Source of the DNA: Spiroplasma monobiae MQ-1 | GTDB taxonomy: Bacteria; Bacillota_I; Bacilli_A; Mycoplasmatales; Mycoplasmataceae | Reading direction: 5' to 3' | NCBI RefSeq assembly: GCF_002865545.1 | Contig: NZ_CP025543.1 | Coordinates: 248,001-312,000, forward strand | DNA length: 64,000 nucleotides | Shown: in pieces, positions 60,280 to 64,000 of the stretch | Layout of the letters: each line of letters begins with the position of its first letter | Numbering within the stretch: the first letter of the stretch is position 1 | Notes under the pieces: model-generated | Seen by the model: the letters and a program-made list of their open reading frames with translations, nothing else | The model's database searches: none | What the model was told of the DNA's origin: nothing | Position numbers and translations under genes: made by a program

Positions 60280-62427
60280 ATGGATTTTACACAAAAACCA
60301 GATCCTTTAAATGATCCAGAAATCTTAAGTAAATACACTAGAGATTTGACAAAGGATGCAAAAGAAGGAAAAATTGATCCCATCATCGGTAGAGATGATG
60401 AAATCATGAGAGTGATTAGAATATTAAGTAGAAAAACAAAAAATAACCCGGTACTTATAGGTGAGCCAGGTGTTGGTAAAACAGCTATTGCAGAGGGCTT
60501 AGCTCAAAGAATTAACAAGGGAGATGTTCCAAGTGTATTAAAAGATAAGAGAATTCTTGAATTGGACATGGGAAGTGTTATGGCTGGAGCAAGTTTCTTG
60601 GGAGACTACGAAGCTAGAATAAAAGGTATAGTAAATGCAATTCAAAAAGAAGATGGACAAGTAATATTGTTTATTGATGAATTACATTTAATAGTTGGGG
60701 CTGGAAAAACTGGTAATGGTGGAGGAATGGATGTTTCAAACCTTCTTAAACCAGCTCTTGCAAGAGGTGGTATTAAAGTTATTGGTGCAACAACTTTAAA
60801 AGAATATAGAGAATACATCGAAAAAGATGCTGCCTTAGAAAGAAGATTTCAAAAAGTTGTTGTAAGTGAACCTACAATTGAAGAAACTATCTCAATATTA
60901 AGAGGTTTAAAAGAACGTTTTGAAACTTATCATGGAGTTAGAATTCATGACAATGCTTTAGTTGCGGCTGCACAATTAAGTGATAGATATATTTCAGATA
61001 GATATTTACCAGATAAAGCAATTGACTTAGTTGATGAAGCTAGTGCAACAATTAAAACAGAACTAGCTTCTGTTCCAACTGAGTTGTATCAAATTGATAG
61101 AAAAGTTATGCAATTAGAAATTGAAAAAGCTGCTCTTTCAAAAGAAAAGGATGAAAAATCTCTTGAAAGATTAGAACAAGCTAATAAGGAATTGACCACA
61201 TTAAAGCAAAAACAAAGCGATTTCAATGAAAAATGAAATGCCGAAAAACAATCTTTGGAAAAAATTAATCAATTCAGATCAACAATTGATTCATTAAAGA
61301 TTGAATTAGAACAAGCTCAAGCTCAAGCTAATTATCAAAGAGCTGGAGAAATTCAATACTCATTATTGCCTGCTCTAGAAAAACAATTAGAAACAGCTTT
61401 AGATACTAATAAAGAAAAACTAATTTCAGAAGAGGTAACTGAAAGTGAAATTGCTTCAATAGTTTCTAGATGAACAGGTATTGAAATGGAAAACCTAATT
61501 GAAAGTGAAAAGCAAAAACTATTAGGTTTAAATACACAACTTAAAAAAATGGTTAAAGGACAAAATCAAGCAATTGAACTTGTATCTGATGCCATTATTA
61601 GAAGTAGGAGTGGAATAAAAGATCCAAACAAACCGATAGGAAGTTTCTTATTTTTAGGTCCGACAGGGGTTGGTAAGACAGAAGTTGCAAAATCACTTGC
61701 AAGAAATCTTTTTGGAAGTGAAAAGAAAATGCTGCGTTTTGATATGTCTGAATACATGGAAAAACACTCGGTTTCAAAACTATTAGGATCTCCTCCAGGT
61801 TATGTTGGATATGAAGAGGGTGGTAAACTGACTGAAGCAGTCAGAAGAGCACCGTACTCAATATTATTGTTTGATGAAGTAGAGAAAGCTCATCCAGATG
61901 TTTTTAATATTTTTCTACAAATATTAGATGATGGTAGAGTTACAGATTCTTTAGGTAAAACTATCGACTTCAAAAACACAATTATAATTATGACTTCAAA
62001 TATTGGATCGGATTATTTAATATCTACTCCATCTGAATTAGTAGATCAAGATGTTGTAATGGAAAACTTAAAAAAATTCTTTAGACCAGAATTTTTAAAT
62101 AGAATAGATAACATCGTAAACTTCAATTCTCTTTCAAAAGAAGTTATTAAAGAAGTTATTTTGAAAACTTTGGACGAATTAAAAGAAAGAGTACTTTCTA
62201 CAAATGAATATATTCTTAATTTCACTGACGCAACAATTCAAAAAATTCTTGAAGAAGGTTATGACCAATTATATGGAGCAAGACCAATTAAGAGATATAT
62301 TGAAAGAAATATTGAAACATTAATAGCGAGAGCTATTGTTGGTGGAGAAATTGAACCAAAAAGAAACTACGTTATTGATGTAAAAGATGATAAGTTCACA
62401 ATAACAACTTCAAATAAATTAAATTAG
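60280..62427 (+). CDS. clpB: ATP-dependent chaperone ClpB, without N-terminal domain
   Basis: 715 residues, about 140 shorter than ClpB of most bacteria because the N-terminal substrate domain is missing; it begins close to the first AAA+ domain. Walker A1 GEPGVGKTA (about 61-69), a long coiled-coil middle domain (about 280-395), then AAA-2 with [10 protein letters not shown] (about 460) and Walker [12 protein letters not shown]. It unfolds protein aggregates with DnaK. AAGGAGG precedes ATG 60280. CIRCE elements upstream and HrcA downstream show heat-shock control. Confidence 0.96.
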
Positions 62428-62450
62428 CACTTGATTATTAAGAGTGCTAT
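62424..62450 (+). promoter_or_regulatory. CIRCE-spaced operator 3, clpB-hrcA junction
   Basis: TTAGCACTT-N9-GAGTGCTAT with 27-bp length, eight of nine positions matching in the right arm. It overlaps the clpB stop codon and precedes hrcA, so it may give hrcA its own HrcA-controlled promoter or roadblock. Confidence 0.82.
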
Positions 62451-62488
62451 TGATAAACTAGATATGTATTGTGATGGAGGTGTTTTTA

Positions 62489-63508
62489 TTGTTAACAGAA
62501 CGTCAAGATTTGATATTAAAATCAATTATTGAAGAATATATTAAAACTGCTTCACCAGTTGGTTCTAAAAGAATTCAAGAAGTGTTATCTATAGAAGTGT
62601 CTTCTGCAACAATTAGAAATGAATCAGCTTTACTTGAAGATCAGGGTTATTTAGAAAAAGCCCACACTTCTTCAGGTAGAGTCCCTTCTACAAAAGGTTA
62701 CAGATATTATGTTGACAATTTAATGGAGTCAAATAATATTGATGATATTAAATTGCAAATTGATGAAATCTTTAAAAAAAGAGGGGCAACAATTGATGAG
62801 GTTTGTTCTAAAATCTCATCAATTTTAAGTGAGATGACTAAGTTAGCAACTGTGGTTGCAACATCTGATACAAACGATGAAGTACTATTATCAAAAGTTG
62901 AATTAGTGCCAATTTCAGATAGATCAGCAATAGTTATATTTGTACTTTCAAATGGAACTATTCAAAATAAAACAGTTAATCTAGATTCTGTGTCATTAGA
63001 AGAGTTAAGATTATCGATTGACCTATTTAATGAAAGACTAATTAATTCAAAAATTTCTGAAATAGAAACTAAATCACAAGCTATGATACCGGTTTTAAAA
63101 CAACAAGTTAAAAAATATGAGTTTGTTTTACAAACATTGGTAGGTGCTTTGATTCACACAGATTCAAATAAATCAAAAACTAGTGGTGTTAAATATTTAT
63201 TGGAAAACCCTGAATTCAACGATCCAAATAAAATAAAAGACATTATACAGTTTATTGAAAATGCTTCTCCTTTTGCTTGATTTAATTATCAAAGCAAAAC
63301 AAATAAAACAACTGTTGCTATTGGTTTAGAAACAGGAAATGAGAATGATGATATTGCTGTTATTGGAACAAACTTCCCCACTAAAGGTGGGGGAAAGGGT
63401 GCGTTAGCACTTGTTGGTCCTAAAAGAATTGAATATGATAAAGTATCAAAACTTTTAGAATGAATTAGCAAAAAAATCGAAGAGAAGTTTTTATTAGAAG
63501 GAGAATAA
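62489..63508 (+). CDS. hrcA: Heat-inducible transcription repressor HrcA
   Basis: 339 residues from the TTG at 62489, which follows GGAGG by eight bases and yields the family start MLTERQDLILKSIIEEYI; earlier GTG/ATG codons (62471, 62474) lie on the ribosome site itself. The winged helix has the block SPVGSKRIQEVLSIEVSSATIRNE, then AHTSSGRVPSTKGYRYYVD, and a dimerisation domain after it. HrcA binds CIRCE with GroEL help. Two TGA Trp codons near the C-terminus. Confidence 0.95.
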
Positions 63509-63510
63509 TA

Positions 63511-64000
63511 ATGGAAAAAGAAAAAGTAAAAGAAATTTTGGATTTATTTGAAACTCTTAAAAAGGAGTTAAAAATAGAGCCAAAAGAAGTTAAAGAAGGA
63601 GAAGTTCAAGAACCTTCTAATGTAGAAAAATTGGAGCTTGAATTTATAGCTTTAACAGAAGAAAATGCAAAATTAGAAGAAGCGAGATTAATAGCTGTAG
63701 CTGATAATCAAAACACTGTAAGAAGATTTCAAAATGAAAGTATTTTGGTAAGAAAATATGGTGGAGAAAAATTGGCTTCAGAATTAATTCCTGCTATTGA
63801 TATGTTTAGGGGGGTTCTAAAATCAACTCCAGATAATCCGGAAATTAAAAATTATTTAATGGGATTTGAAATGATTATCAACCAAATAGATCAGGCATTA
63901 ACAAATGCTGGTGTTACTATGGTTAATGTTAAACCTGGAGATGATTTCAATCCAGAATTACACTCAGCAATTGAACAAGTTAAATCAGAAGAATTTGAAT
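63511..64000 (+). CDS. grpE: Nucleotide exchange factor GrpE, partial
   Basis: The first 163 residues; the window ends inside the gene. A charged N-terminal coiled-coil (about 1-75) leads into the GrpE core, with VRRFQNESILVRKYGGEKLASELIPAIDMF and the C-terminal beta part GVTMVNVKPGDDFNPELHSAI. It releases ADP from DnaK. It begins two bases after the hrcA stop in the usual hrcA-grpE(-dnaK) order; GAAGGAGAATAATA includes its ribosome site. Confidence 0.96.
   Translation, partial: MEKEKVKEILDLFETLKKELKIEPKEVKEGEVQEPSNVEKLELEFIALTEENAKLEEARLIAVADNQNTVRRFQNESILVRKYGGEKLASELIPAIDMFRGVLKSTPDNPEIKNYLMGFEMIINQIDQALTNAGVTMVNVKPGDDFNPELHSAIEQVKSEEFE

Noticed and set aside
1-64000. Mobile elements, prophage or plectroviral sequence
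   Set aside because: No transposase, integrase, phage structural gene or terminal repeats were found by reading all frames.

Overview
The window is a 64 kb piece of an AT-rich mollicute chromosome, most likely a Spiroplasma. TGA must be read as tryptophan: dozens of conserved proteins (RecA, ClpB, ribonuclease Y, Obg, NadE and others) stay intact only if in-frame TGA is decoded, and TGG is also used. A full-length mreB next to the usual mollicute gene set favours Spiroplasma over Mycoplasma or Mesoplasma. RecA is full length, unlike the truncated recA reported for S. citri. I cannot name a species. No insertion sequence, prophage or CRISPR array was seen, and one tRNA gene was found. All coordinates below join the pieces that a standard-code translation would split at TGA.

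Layout. 1-5.5 kb: end of frr, two membrane proteins of unknown role, an aldose-epimerase-like gene and, on the minus strand, ispG. 5.5-9.9 kb: a possible HEPN protein, then scpA-scpB-rluB-deoxynucleoside kinase, then yebC. 10-15.2 kb: pepO (minus), glpX, a membrane protein, ppa (minus), and a riboflavin ECF transporter subunit (minus) behind an FMN riboswitch. 15.5-17.8 kb: a histidine-rich ECF-type membrane protein, mreB, an unidentified structured RNA and a ferredoxin (minus). 18-25.5 kb: cmk-der-gpsA-hup, dnaD, recU (minus), gpsB, RNase P RNA, cinA-recA. 25.6-31 kb: rny, ffh and an ABC transporter pair. 31-36 kb: an unknown minus-strand gene, rlmH, rbgA-rnhB-phosphohexomutase. 36-40 kb: NADH oxidase, a cation symporter, and a short SSB overlapping a divergent DprA-like gene. 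40.2-44.1 kb: a second unidentified RNA, an ABC exporter broken by an in-frame TAA, and an ABC ATPase-permease fusion. 44-49.6 kb: trmFO, tRNA-Arg and unknown or acetyltransferase genes. 49.6-52 kb: the rpsP-(khpA-like)-rimM-trmD-rplS operon. 52-59.3 kb: obg-nadE, an Asn/Gln-rich membrane protein, hemW-pncA. 60-64 kb: the CIRCE-controlled clpB-hrcA-grpE heat-shock operon, cut by the window end.

Themes. Most genes are housekeeping: chromosome segregation and recombination (ScpAB, RecU, DnaD, HU, RecA, SSB/DprA), ribosome and tRNA maturation (RbgA, Obg, Der, RimM, RlmH, RluB, TrmD, TrmFO, RNase P), and NAD salvage (PncA, NadE). The parts most worth a second look are the two promoter-to-terminator RNAs without a known family, the histidine-rich ECF-like protein facing the riboflavin transporter across a 19-bp inverted repeat, the SSB/degenerate DprA pair, the nonsense-interrupted exporter, and three CIRCE-spaced operators around clpB-hrcA.
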